Assembly (NCBI GenBank): GCA_030765605.1
Contig: JAVCCG010000004.1
Location: 1 to 48,692 of the forward strand
Direction of reading: 5' to 3'
DNA: 48,692 nt
Source: Candidatus Alcyoniella australis
GTDB taxonomy: Bacteria > Lernaellota > Lernaellaia > JAVCCG01 > Alcyoniellaceae
The notes under the pieces were generated by a model. The model did not search any database. It saw nothing but the letters and a program-made list of their open reading frames with translations, and was not told the DNA's origin. This document shows positions 16,978-25,597 of the stretch, one piece after another. The position numbers were made by a program, and so were the translations under genes. The number at the start of each line of letters is the position of its first letter. Position 1 is the first letter of the stretch.

Positions 16978-18459
16978 CTAATCCTGGCGCGCTTTGGGGT
17001 GGGCCTTGTAGACCTCGAACGGCTGGTTGCGCTCGAGCCAGTCCTCGCTACGCGACTCCTGACGGAACGTCATCTCGAGGAAGCCCATAAACTTGCGCCT
17101 GAACTCGCCCAGGGTGCGCACCTTGAGCGTGTGGCGCATCAGGAACAGCGGCCGGGCGTGGAAGTTGATATAGGCCCACTTGGTCAAGCGGTCGATGTCC
17201 TCGTTGGTCAGATCGGTCCACGGTCGCGGCAGCGCCGCCTCCACCGCGCGCCCCATTACGTATTCGCGCCAGTAGTCGTAGCCCGTGGATTGAACCAGCT
17301 CGCGCCACATCCCGGTCCAGGGCTTGGCCGTGAGCTTGCTGAACTGCACGTAATCAAGGTGCAGGCTCTTGGCGAACTTGATCGTGCTGGCCACGCTCTG
17401 CCTAGTCTCGCCGGGCACGCCTATTAGAAAAAAGCCCAGCGGACGGATGCCGCAATCGCGGGTGAGCTTGATCGTGTCGCGGATCATCTTCAGCGAGATG
17501 CCCTTGTTGATCTCGTCGAGCTTCTGCTGCATGCCGTGCTCAATACCGTAGTAGATGCGGCCGCAGCCCGCGTCGGCCATGTCGCGCAACAGCGCCTCGT
17601 CCACCGAGTCGACCCGCGAGCGGCAGGCCCAGAGTATGTCGAGGTTGCGCTCCTTGATCAGCTTGCAGATCCGCCGCGTGCGCTTCTGGTTGAGGGGAAA
17701 CTCATAGTCGAAGATGTCGATCTCGCGCACGCCGAAGCGATGATAGACCTGCTCCATCTCGTCCACCACCTGCTCGGGAGTGCGCGCGTCGTGGGGCGTG
17801 CGCCCGGCCTCGCAGAACACGCAGGCGTGCGGGCAGCCCTTGCTTGTGACCATCACGGTGAAATTCTTGCGCTCGGTGGGGAACTCCTCGTACAGCTCGT
17901 TGGGCAGGCTGGCGCGATGCGGCAACGGATAGTCGACGAAACTCGGCGCCGGGTCGACCTCGGGGGTCTGGACGATGCGGCCGTTGTCGCGGAACACCAG
18001 GCCGGGCACGTCGTGGAAATTGCCGCCGTGCTCCAGCTCGCCGAGCAAGGCCGGCAGCGTGTTCAGCGCCGAGTTGACGCAGCCGAAGTCGACCTCGGGG
18101 TGAACCAGGCTCTCTTTGGGATAGACCCGCAGGTTGTAGCCGCCGATGATCACCGGCACGTCCCGCAGCCCCTGCTTGATGAAGCGCACCCATTCCATGG
18201 TCTCGAGAAACATGTAGGTGGTCATCATCAGGCCCACGGCGTCGGGCTTGAACTGCTTGAGCCGCTCCAGGGTCTGCTCTTTGCTCAGCCCCAGGGTGCG
18301 GGCGTCGATAATCTGAACCTCGTGGCCCGCGGCCTCGGCGATCCCCGCGGCCCAGCAGATGCTCAACGGCGGAAACAGGCCGAAAAAGCGCTGGACGACC
18401 CGCAGGTTCTCCTCGTGCAGCTTGTAGGAAAACGGGTTGAAAACGAAGGCGAGACGCAT
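16978..18459 (-). CDS. B12-binding-domain radical SAM protein (first gene of the pair)
   Basis: A 493-residue protein. The N-terminal B12-binding-like domain includes AGHEVQIIDARTLG and IIGGYNLRVYP. The radical SAM triad is in SKGCPHACVFC near residue 210. Later come IYYGIEHGMQQKLDEINKG and FFLIGVPGETRQSV, the usual SAM-pocket strands. The ending is a helical C-terminal region. Together with the downstream paralogue it resembles pairs of hopanoid, fosfomycin or tetrapyrrole-type methylases, but I cannot choose between them. The region 18460-18677 upstream holds GC-rich imperfect inverted repeats (for example 18529-18553) and no clear promoter. Confidence 0.88.
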   Translation of the reverse strand: MRLAFVFNPFSYKLHEENLRVVQRFFGLFPPLSICWAAGIAEAAGHEVQIIDARTLGLSKEQTLERLKQFKPDAVGLMMTTYMFLETMEWVRFIKQGLRDVPVIIGGYNLRVYPKESLVHPEVDFGCVNSALNTLPALLGELEHGGNFHDVPGLVFRDNGRIVQTPEVDPAPSFVDYPLPHRASLPNELYEEFPTERKNFTVMVTSKGCPHACVFCEAGRTPHDARTPEQVVDEMEQVYHRFGVREIDIFDYEFPLNQKRTRRICKLIKERNLDILWACRSRVDSVDEALLRDMADAGCGRIYYGIEHGMQQKLDEINKGISLKMIRDTIKLTRDCGIRPLGFFLIGVPGETRQSVASTIKFAKSLHLDYVQFSKLTAKPWTGMWRELVQSTGYDYWREYVMGRAVEAALPRPWTDLTNEDIDRLTKWAYINFHARPLFLMRHTLKVRTLGEFRRKFMGFLEMTFRQESRSEDWLERNQPFEVYKAHPKARQD

Positions 18460-18677
18460 ATCGCTCCGGTCGCTGTCGCCGGTCCGAACCGCTCAATGGT
18501 TCCCGGCCGTGGTTTCAATGCAACTACAGCGGACCGACCCCGGGCCGGACCGCTTCCTCGGGCACGCTCATCTCCCCCTCACTGTGGTTACGCTACGACA
18601 TGGCGGGCAAATTCTATGTAGCACAACTCACTTGCAGCCGCTGATATTAACGCCGTAACGGTCCTTTGTCACTCACT
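18460..18677. other. intergenic region upstream of the radical SAM pair
   Basis: About 218 nt between two minus-strand genes. It must hold the radical SAM promoter and the importer operon's end. I see an imperfect GC-rich inverted repeat at 18529-18553 and a small GAACC/GGTTC hairpin at 18486-18502, neither with a U-tract. No gene is visible. Confidence 0.35.
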
Positions 18678-19550
18678 TCACTCAACCCCGGCCGCTAAAC
18701 GCCGCCTGTGCGTCAGCAGTGCGACTATCAACTTGACCGCGAAGAACACGGCCACCTGCAGCAATACAATCAGCGCGCCGCTGGGCAGTTCCAGGCGGTA
18801 GGAGAGGTAGAGTCCGAGCATCGTGCTCAACAGGCCGACGACCACCGACCAGATAATCATCACCGACATCTTGTCGGTCAGGTCGCGGGCCACGGCGCCG
18901 GGAATCACCAGGAACGCCGAGACCAGCACCACGCCCACGACCTTCATCGCGCCGACGATCGTCAGCGCCAAGAGGGTCAGCAGCAGGTAGTGCAGCCCGG
19001 CGGTGGGCAGTCCGGCGACCTGGGCCATCTCCTCGTCGAAGGTGTAGAACAGCAGCTCCTTGAACAGCAGCGCCACGCTGAGCAACACCGCGACGCCGAC
19101 CACCGCCATCACCAACAAGTCGCCGCGCGAGACGCTGAGGATCGAGCCGAACAGCAGGCTCATAATATCGACGGTGTAGATCCGGCGCGCGCTGACCAAT
19201 ACGATCGCCAGGGCCATCGACGCGGCGAACAGGATGCCGATCGCCGAGTCCTCGCTGATCCCGCCGCGCCGCGAGACCAGGCCGATCAGCACCGCGACCA
19301 GCACGCAGAACGCCGCGGTGATCAGGCTGCCCAACGGCCCGTTGACCTCGGCGGCGGGCACTATCAGCAGCGCCACGGCCGCGCCGGCGAACGCCGAGTG
19401 GCTGATCCCCTGGCCGATGAACGCCATGCGCCGCAGCACCACAAAGCAGCTCAGCGTGGAGCAGACCACGCCCACCAGCAGCCCGGCGAGCATCGCGCGG
19501 CGCAGAAAGGCGAACTCGGCCAGCGCCGAAAAGAACGACTGCTCATCCAT
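18678..19550 (-). CDS. znuB: zinc/manganese-type ABC transporter permease
   Basis: A 290-residue inner membrane permease of the ABC-3 family with about eight hydrophobic helices. Characteristic stretches are FVVLRRMAFIGQGISHSAFAG near the N-terminus, SEDSAIGILFAASMALAI in the middle and a conserved VVLVSAFLVIPGAVARDL segment. It forms the channel for a divalent metal, probably zinc. It overlaps the ATPase gene by 8 nt, and the three importer genes form one operon. It might instead carry manganese or iron; sequence alone does not decide, and the symbol is by family likeness. Confidence 0.88.
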   Translation of the reverse strand: MDEQSFFSALAEFAFLRRAMLAGLLVGVVCSTLSCFVVLRRMAFIGQGISHSAFAGAAVALLIVPAAEVNGPLGSLITAAFCVLVAVLIGLVSRRGGISEDSAIGILFAASMALAIVLVSARRIYTVDIMSLLFGSILSVSRGDLLVMAVVGVAVLLSVALLFKELLFYTFDEEMAQVAGLPTAGLHYLLLTLLALTIVGAMKVVGVVLVSAFLVIPGAVARDLTDKMSVMIIWSVVVGLLSTMLGLYLSYRLELPSGALIVLLQVAVFFAVKLIVALLTHRRRLAAGVE

Positions 19551-20367
19551 CGTCGGGCATTCTCAGTTCGATATGCGCGCGCTTCATCTCGTCGAGCTCG
19601 CAGGCGTAGGCATCGTCGAGCAGCCGCTCGTCGAGCAGCTCGGAGCGGCCGTGAAAGTGCATCGTACGGTTGAGGCAGGCCAGCTTGTCCGCAAACTTCT
19701 TCATCGGTCCCAAGTCGTGGCTGACGATCAGTACGGCCAGCGACATCTGTTGCATCAGCTCGCGGATCAGCTCGAACAGTCGGGTCTGGCCCCAGGAGTC
19801 CACGCCGCTGGTCGGCTCGTCGAGGATTAAAAGTCGCGGCCGCGTGACCAGCGCGCGGGCGATGAACACCCGCTGCTGCTGCCCGCCCGAGAGCTGGCCG
19901 ATGGGCCGATCGGCAAAGCGCTCCATGCCCACCAACTCGAGCAGCTCATGGGAGCGTTGGCGCAGGTCGCGACCCACGCGGCGGCCCACGCCGCGCTGGG
20001 CGTAACCTCCCATGGCCACGACCTCCCAGGCGCTGACCGGGAAGCGCCAGTCCACCACGTGCTGCTGGGGCACGTACCCCAAATCGGCGCGCAGTCGGCC
20101 CAGCCGTTGGGGCGGTCGGCCGAAGACCAGCACGTCCCCCGCGTCGGGCCGCAGCAGGCCGACCACCAGCTTGAGCAGCGTGGTCTTGCCCCCGCCGTTG
20201 GGCCCGATCAGACCGACGAACTCGCCCTGGTCCACGTGGAAGTACACGTCGCGCAGCACGCTGTCCGCGGCGTAGGCGAACGACACCCCGCGCACGATGA
20301 TCTGCGGGTTGACGCAGGTGCACTGCTCGCGACCGGTGCACAGGCCGGAGAATTCCTCGCGACTCAT
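19543..20367 (-). CDS. znuC: zinc/manganese-type ABC transporter ATPase
   Basis: A 274-residue ABC ATPase that powers metal import. Seen: Walker [10 protein letters not shown] near residue 60, signature LSGGQQQR near 155, Walker B LLILDEPT near 175 and H-loop VSHD near 210. An N-terminal extension carries three cysteines (CTGREQCTC), unusual for ZnuC and a possible metal-sensing or binding site. The ATG at 20367 overlaps the stop of the binding-protein gene by ATGA; the frame is open further upstream but only as a shadow of that gene. Confidence 0.9.
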   Translation of the reverse strand: MSREEFSGLCTGREQCTCVNPQIIVRGVSFAYAADSVLRDVYFHVDQGEFVGLIGPNGGGKTTLLKLVVGLLRPDAGDVLVFGRPPQRLGRLRADLGYVPQQHVVDWRFPVSAWEVVAMGGYAQRGVGRRVGRDLRQRSHELLELVGMERFADRPIGQLSGGQQQRVFIARALVTRPRLLILDEPTSGVDSWGQTRLFELIRELMQQMSLAVLIVSHDLGPMKKFADKLACLNRTMHFHGRSELLDERLLDDAYACELDEMKRAHIELRMPDDG

Positions 20368-21269
20368 CTTGCGCCGCGCTCCATGCTGGTCAGGATCTGC
20401 TCGACGTTGAAATTGAGCAGTCCCTGCAGCGTGTCGCGCCCCGGCGTATTCGGCTCGCCCAGCGGGTCGAGCACCATCAGCGGCACGCCTAGTTCCGCAG
20501 CCAGGGCCTGGGCCGCGCGCGGACTGAGCTGCGGCTCGCGAAACACCGCGCCGACTCCGCTTTGTCGCGCCCGATTGACCAGCCGGGCCATGGCGCGCGC
20601 CGAGGGTTCGGCCCCGGGCGAGAGCGTGATCACCAGCATCTCGACGCCCAGAAACTCGCAGAGGTAGGAGTAGGCGCCGTGGACCACCACGATCGCCCGG
20701 CCGCGAAACGGCGCGCAACGCTCGGCGGCCCGGTGCGCCAGATCCTCGAGACTCGCGCTGAGCGTCGCGGCGTTGGCCTGGTACTGGACAGCGCCCTGCG
20801 GGTCGATGCGCATCAGCTCGTCGGCGATCATCCGCACCAGCGCGGGCAACAGCTCGGGGTCGAGCCAGATGTGCGGATTAACCTCGCCGTGGCCCTCGTG
20901 CCCGTGTACATCGCCGTGAGTATCGAGCAACCCCTGCTGCCTCAACCGGTCGCCCAGCAGCATCGGCCCTCCGTTGCGCCCACCCTCCAGGGCGCGCTCG
21001 ATCCATACGTCCAGCCCAAGTCCCACGGCGAACACCGCGTCGGCGGATTCGATCCGCGCCAATAGCTGCGGTGTGGGCGCGAAGGTGTGCGGGCTGGCCC
21101 CCGGCGGCACGATGGAAAATGGCTCCACGCGCTCGCCGCCGATCTGGCGCAGCAGGTCGTACAGCGGAAAGATCGTGGCCGCCACCCGCAGTTCGGCCGC
21201 GGCCGCGGCCACTGGCGCGCAGAACGCCGCAAGAGCGAGTATCAACAACAGCCGACAATGCGTTCTCAC
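20364..21269 (-). CDS. znuA: periplasmic metal-binding protein of the ABC importer (ZnuA-like)
   Basis: A 301-residue cluster A-I solute-binding protein. The signal peptide covers about 1-25 (ends near AAAAAE). Metal ligands expected in the family are visible: His in PHTFAPTP near residue 62, the His-rich loop HGDVHGHEGHGEVNPHIWLDPE near 115-135 (partly quoted: HGHEGHG, NPHIWLDPE), His in VVHGAYSY near 195 and an acidic residue late. The His-rich loop argues for zinc. The GTG at 21269 is chosen because GGAGG lies 6 nt upstream and gives a clean signal peptide; an ATG at 21341 would run into the upstream gene. Confidence 0.9.
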   Translation of the reverse strand: MRTHCRLLLILALAAFCAPVAAAAAELRVAATIFPLYDLLRQIGGERVEPFSIVPPGASPHTFAPTPQLLARIESADAVFAVGLGLDVWIERALEGGRNGGPMLLGDRLRQQGLLDTHGDVHGHEGHGEVNPHIWLDPELLPALVRMIADELMRIDPQGAVQYQANAATLSASLEDLAHRAAERCAPFRGRAIVVVHGAYSYLCEFLGVEMLVITLSPGAEPSARAMARLVNRARQSGVGAVFREPQLSPRAAQALAAELGVPLMVLDPLGEPNTPGRDTLQGLLNFNVEQILTSMERGAR

Positions 21270-21324
21270 CAAGTTCCTCCCAATGCTGCGACGCGCGAAG
21301 AACCAAGGATGACGAGTCTGTTGA

Positions 21325-22341
21325 TTATACTCGCCCGACAAGCGTTGAGACCAACGCCGCGATCAACAGCGCAACCGCCGGGATCGCGGCCAGCAGCGCG
21401 GCCAGCGGCATCAGATACTCGTAGCCCGAGCTGTAGGCGCGCGGATCGCCGCCTTGCACGCACACGTCGAGCACCGCCTCGGCGATATCCTCGCTCACCG
21501 TCTGCACCAGGGCCGCGCCGAAACGTTTGTCAGCCGCCGCCGGGTCGCCCACGTAGCCGCGCTCGCGCCCGTCGAGCACCCAGCACAGGTCGCGGTAGAC
21601 GATCAGCGCCGCGCCGGGCAGCCGTTCGCGATCCGCCGGATCGCGCACAACAAGCCGCGCCGGAAGCAGCGACAGATCGATCAGCCGCCGCAACCAGGGC
21701 CGCTCGCGCGGAAAAATCGGCGGCAGTTCGCGATACTCCGGCCGCACCTGGTCCGGCGCCAGCTCGAGCAGCAGCCCGGTCTCAAGCAGTCCTGCGTGCA
21801 GGTCGCAATCAAGGTGCGCGGCAAGGCTCGCGTCCAACGGCTTGCCGATAATCTGCTCCCAACGATCCAGGTATTGCCCCAGGTAGGAGCGCGCCGCCGG
21901 GCGGCTGGTGGGAGCGATTACGCGCAGGCCGCGTTTACGCAGCTCGCGCATCGCCGACTCGATAGCGATCACGTGCGCCAGGCCGCCGTGTCCGGTGAGC
22001 AGCACCAGCCGCGTGATTCCCGTGGCCGCCAGCCGCCGGCCGGTCTGCACCAGCAGCCGCCGCAGTGTACGTCCGTTTATTTTAAGGCTGCCCGTGCCGC
22101 GGATCGTGGCCGCACCGATGTGCAGCGTGGGGTGCAGCAAAATCGTCAGCTCGGGGCGCATCTCCGCGAGCAGCGCGGCCGAACGCTGCGCCAGTCCGCG
22201 GGAGATCAGCGCGTCGGTGCTAAGCGGCAAATGCGGGCCGTGGCGCTCCGGCGCGCCAAAGGGCAGGAACAACAGCGCCTGGGAAAGATCGAGCCGTTGC
22301 AGCTCGTCCTGGGTCAGTCGTTGATATTCGTGGATGGCCAT
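21325..22341 (-). CDS. creatininase-family amidohydrolase with C-terminal membrane anchor
   Basis: A 338-residue protein. The fold of creatinine amidohydrolase is shown by PFGAPERHGPHLPLSTD (E32, H34, D43 as likely metal ligands), LLTGHGGL near 115 and HAGLLETGLLL near 185. The family hydrolyses cyclic or linear amides with zinc or manganese; MftE and FAPy deformylases belong here too. Unusually, residues about 309-335 form a hydrophobic helix, which would tether the enzyme to the membrane. It lies 56 nt ahead of the metal-importer genes on the same strand, so the enzyme and its metal supply may be coexpressed. The substrate is unknown. Confidence 0.82.
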   Translation of the reverse strand: MAIHEYQRLTQDELQRLDLSQALLFLPFGAPERHGPHLPLSTDALISRGLAQRSAALLAEMRPELTILLHPTLHIGAATIRGTGSLKINGRTLRRLLVQTGRRLAATGITRLVLLTGHGGLAHVIAIESAMRELRKRGLRVIAPTSRPAARSYLGQYLDRWEQIIGKPLDASLAAHLDCDLHAGLLETGLLLELAPDQVRPEYRELPPIFPRERPWLRRLIDLSLLPARLVVRDPADRERLPGAALIVYRDLCWVLDGRERGYVGDPAAADKRFGAALVQTVSEDIAEAVLDVCVQGGDPRAYSSGYEYLMPLAALLAAIPAVALLIAALVSTLVGRV

Positions 22342-22445
22342 CGGCGTTGGTTAAACCAGATTGCTCGGTTTGCTTCAAGCGGCTTGCGACAAATGCGTAA
22401 ACGCGACGATTGGTCTGGAACGCAGCCGATGATAAAGTCCGGGCT

Positions 22446-23846
22446 ATGCAAGTACTACTGGTCCAACCGCAGGCCCACGAGGGCGAGCTGTTCAATTTGC
22501 CGGGCAAAGAGATCCCACTGAGCATTTTGAGCATCGCAACCTATTTGCGCTCGCAGGGAATCGACGCGCGGGTGCTCGATCTGACGCTCGAGCCCGCGCC
22601 GCGCGCCGCGCTCTCGCTGGCGCTCTCGGGCGAACCGTCCGTCGTCGGCGTGACCTCCTACACCACCAACGTGGCCCTGGCCCATCGCGTGGCCCAGCAG
22701 GTCAAAGCAGAACAGCCCCAGGCCGTGGTGGTGCTCGGCGGGTTCCATGCTTCGGCCCTGCCCGAACGCACCCTCGAGGAGTTCCCGGCCTTTGATCACG
22801 CGGCCGTGGGCGAGGGCGAGATCACGCTGCTCGAGACGGTGCAGCGCGTGTTGGCGGGCGAAGATCCGACCGGCGTGCTCGGGCTGTACAGCCGCGGCGA
22901 GGGCGGCGTGGTGTTCAGCGGGCCGCGACCGTTGATCGAGGATTTGGACTCGCTGCCGATCGTCGACCGCCGACTGATCCAGAACGAACGTTACGTGCCC
23001 GACCCGGGCAACTATCATCACCTGCCCTCCACCGGAGTGATCTACAGCCGCGGCTGCCCGATGAAGTGCGCCTACTGCTCCAAGTCGGTGTTCGAGGACA
23101 CGGTGCGCTTCCGCAGCGTGGAAAACTTCATCCAGGAGCTTCAGCTTTGCGGCGAGCTGCACGGCATCACCGACTTCCGGCTCTACGACGAGGGCCCGAC
23201 GATCCGCCGCCACAAGATGGTCGCGCTGTGCGAGGGGATCCTCTCGCGCGGACTGCGCGTGAGCTGGAACTGCTTCTCGCGCGTGGACACGGTCAACCGC
23301 GAGCTACTGCAGCTGATGGCGCGCGCGGGCTGCTATCACGTGATCTACGGCGTGGAGTCCGGCCACCGCCCGACCCAGGAACGGATCTCCAAGGTGCTGG
23401 ACATCGAGCAGGTGGTGCAGGTCTGCGAGACGACCCGCAAACTGGGGATCGAGTGCAAGGCCAACTACATCATCGGCTTCCCCTGGGAAGACGAGCAGGC
23501 AATCAGACAAACCCTGGCGCTGACCCGCAAGGCGGCCACCGACCTGGTGTCGATCAACCTGTTCAAGCCCTTCCCCGGCTCGCGACTCTACAACGAGATG
23601 TCGGCTGCGGGGCAGATCAAGGACGTGCCCTGGGAGGCGTACTTCACCACCAGCTCGACCGAGGTCTTCCAGGGCAAGGTCAGCCCCCAGCGGCTCAAGC
23701 GGATCCTCAAGCGCGCCTGGTACGGCTACTACTTCCGGCCGCGAATGATCGTACGCCGTTTGCGGCGCCTGCTGAGCAACCCGCGGCGCGAGCTGACGAT
23801 GAACCTCACCGGAATCCGGGTGCTGTTGGCCAACCTCTTCCGCTGA
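22446..23846 (+). CDS. B12-binding-domain radical SAM protein (third in window)
   Basis: A 466-residue protein with a cobalamin-type domain (LSILSIATYLRSQGID, VVLGGFHASALPE) and a radical SAM core with SRGCPMKCAYC near residue 200, then VIYGVESGHRPTQERISK and YIIGFPWEDEQAI. The C-terminal 60 residues are basic. The substrate is unknown. The ATG at 22446 begins directly with a beta strand typical of the family (MQVLLVQPQ); the longer frame from 22410 lacks support. It is divergent from the creatininase gene and ends in a 14-bp tandem duplication. Confidence 0.88.
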   Translation: MQVLLVQPQAHEGELFNLPGKEIPLSILSIATYLRSQGIDARVLDLTLEPAPRAALSLALSGEPSVVGVTSYTTNVALAHRVAQQVKAEQPQAVVVLGGFHASALPERTLEEFPAFDHAAVGEGEITLLETVQRVLAGEDPTGVLGLYSRGEGGVVFSGPRPLIEDLDSLPIVDRRLIQNERYVPDPGNYHHLPSTGVIYSRGCPMKCAYCSKSVFEDTVRFRSVENFIQELQLCGELHGITDFRLYDEGPTIRRHKMVALCEGILSRGLRVSWNCFSRVDTVNRELLQLMARAGCYHVIYGVESGHRPTQERISKVLDIEQVVQVCETTRKLGIECKANYIIGFPWEDEQAIRQTLALTRKAATDLVSINLFKPFPGSRLYNEMSAAGQIKDVPWEAYFTTSSTEVFQGKVSPQRLKRILKRAWYGYYFRPRMIVRRLRRLLSNPRRELTMNLTGIRVLLANLFR

Positions 23847-23864
23847 TCACTTTCCGCTGATCAC
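23837..23864. repeat. 14-bp tandem duplication spanning two convergent stop codons
   Basis: CTTCCGCTGATCAC (23837-23850) is followed at once by TTTCCGCTGATCAC (23851-23864), 13 of 14 identical. The first copy holds the TGA of the radical SAM gene. The second copy holds the TGA of the opposing solute-binding gene. The palindrome TGATCA serves as a stop on either strand. Confidence 0.7.
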
Positions 23865-25411
23865 GGCTCAAGCGTCGCCGTCGCCAGGCTGGTGTACTCG
23901 CCGCCGGGGTAGATCGCGAACCCGTGCAGCCCGCGGCTGTGGACCACCACGTTGTCGCTGTACCACAGGCTGACGTACACGCAGTCGGCAGCCAATGTCC
24001 GCTGCACATCTTCGAAGATCCGTTTGCGTTTCTCCCGGTCGAGCTCAACGCGGCTGGCGTCGATCAGCCCGTCCAGCCGCGGGTTGCGGTAGCGTCCGCG
24101 GTTGGCGCCCGAGGGCGGCAGCGAATCGGAGTGAAACACGTAGTGGTAGATGTCCGGATCGGTGATCCCGACCCAGGTCAGCGAGTAGAGCTGGAAGTTG
24201 CCGTTCTTGACGTCGGCGAAGAACGTGCCCCACTCGTAGCTGCGCTTTTCGACCTTGATCCCGACCTGCCCCAGTTGGTAGGCGATGATCGTGGCGATCT
24301 CGTTGCGCAGCCGGTCGGTGCTGGTCTTGTAGGTCAGCTCGAAGCGCGGCTGCTCCCCATCGCCGTCCGGATCAATCAGGCCCGCCGCGTCGAGCAGCTC
24401 GCGCGCGCGCTGCGGGTCGTAGCCAAAGGTCGGCACGTCGGGCTCGTAGGCCCAGTTGCTCGGCGCCAGCAGGCCCGTGGCCGGTCGCGCCATGCCCTCC
24501 AGCGAGCTGTCGATAATCGCCCGACGATCGATGGCCATGCTGATCGCCTGACGCACCTCGAGCTTTTGCAGCAGCGGATCCTCGAGGTTGAATCCCAAGT
24601 AGCTGTAGTTGACCCCCGGCTCGCGCAACACCACGAAGCGCGGATCGGCCTCAAAGCGCGCCAGGTCGCCCGGAGCCACGGCGTTCTGGACCAGGTCCAG
24701 CCCTCCGGCCTCGAGCTCGAGGGTGCGCGTGGTCTGATTCTCCAGAATGCGGAAGGTAATGCGCTCGATTGTCGGCTGCGGCCCGTAGTACTGCTCGTTG
24801 CGCTCGAGCACGATGCGCTGGCCGCGCTCGTTGCGCGCGATGCGATACGGCCCGGCCCCCAGCGGCCGTTGGGACATCGCCGGGTCGGCCAGCAGCTCGG
24901 CGGGCAGGATCCCGCGGAAGCATTTGAGCAGAAACGGCGCGAACGGCTGGTCGAGCTCGAAGCGCACGATTAAATCGCCCTGGGCCTCGACGCTTTTCAG
25001 GGCGAACAGGCCCGAGACCGCGGGGCTGCCCGTGGCCGGATCGAGCACCGAGCGGAAGTTGGCGACCACGTCAACGGCGGTCAGCTCGCTGCCGTCGCTG
25101 AAACGCAGGCCGGACCGTAGTTGGAAGGTGTAGCTCAGGCCGTCCGGGGCAATCTCCCAGCTCTGGGCCAGTTCGGGACGCGGCAGGCCCCGGGGGTCCA
25201 TGCTCACCAGTCCCGGCGCGATCAAGGGGATGATCCGCGTCGAGTAGGCGTCCGTGGCAAAGCGCGGATCAAGGTTGGTCGGCGTGCCCTCGATCCCGAC
25301 CACCACCGCGGAAAGCACCGGCTGCTGCTCAAGCTTGCTCCCGCCGCAGCCCGCACAGATGCAGATCAGCGCCAGAATTGAAATCGCAATCGCCCAATGG
25401 ATTCTTCTCAC
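23861..25411 (-). CDS. oligopeptide/nickel-type ABC solute-binding lipoprotein (SBP_bac_5)
   Basis: A 516-residue periplasmic binding lipoprotein. The lipobox is CAGC after a hydrophobic leader. Family signatures are GTPTNLDPRFATDAYS near 45, WEIAPDGLSYTFQLRSGLRFSDG near 85-107 (partly quoted: YTFQLRSGLRFSDG), LGAGPYRI near 188 and VRQAISMAIDRRAII near 280. The domain is full length. No permease or ATPase partner lies nearby, so it may work with a distant importer or serve as an orphan receptor. GGGGGA precedes the ATG by 3 nt. The usual ligands of the family are peptides, nickel chelates or sugars; which applies here is unknown. Confidence 0.88.
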   Translation of the reverse strand: MRRIHWAIAISILALICICAGCGGSKLEQQPVLSAVVVGIEGTPTNLDPRFATDAYSTRIIPLIAPGLVSMDPRGLPRPELAQSWEIAPDGLSYTFQLRSGLRFSDGSELTAVDVVANFRSVLDPATGSPAVSGLFALKSVEAQGDLIVRFELDQPFAPFLLKCFRGILPAELLADPAMSQRPLGAGPYRIARNERGQRIVLERNEQYYGPQPTIERITFRILENQTTRTLELEAGGLDLVQNAVAPGDLARFEADPRFVVLREPGVNYSYLGFNLEDPLLQKLEVRQAISMAIDRRAIIDSSLEGMARPATGLLAPSNWAYEPDVPTFGYDPQRARELLDAAGLIDPDGDGEQPRFELTYKTSTDRLRNEIATIIAYQLGQVGIKVEKRSYEWGTFFADVKNGNFQLYSLTWVGITDPDIYHYVFHSDSLPPSGANRGRYRNPRLDGLIDASRVELDREKRKRIFEDVQRTLAADCVYVSLWYSDNVVVHSRGLHGFAIYPGGEYTSLATATLEP

Positions 25412-25524
25412 ATTGTCCCCCGAATATCAGGACGCGAACCGTTGCCGTCCCGGATGATAACCCGGATTGTCGCTGATCAGCCGTCGATATCAACCCCGCG
25501 CTGAACAGCCCAGGCCGGATTTCC

Positions 25525-25554
25525 TTGACATTCTCGCGCAGGGTTATGTACTTT
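25525..25554 (+). promoter_or_regulatory. putative sigma70-type promoter of the TPR lipoprotein gene
   Basis: A perfect TTGACA (25525-25530) is followed after 18 nt by TACTTT (25549-25554). The start point would be near 25561, giving a leader of about 37 nt with AAAGGAAA before the ATG at 25598. Confidence 0.55.
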
Positions 25555-25597
25555 CCCTGTGCGGAGCCTCGTTATTCAAAGGAAATCGTGCGCTGTA

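Noticed and set aside
17536-18621. A 361-codon plus-strand frame opposite the radical SAM gene
   Set aside because: The opposite strand encodes a full B12-radical SAM protein with CxxxCxxC; the frame shows no family features.
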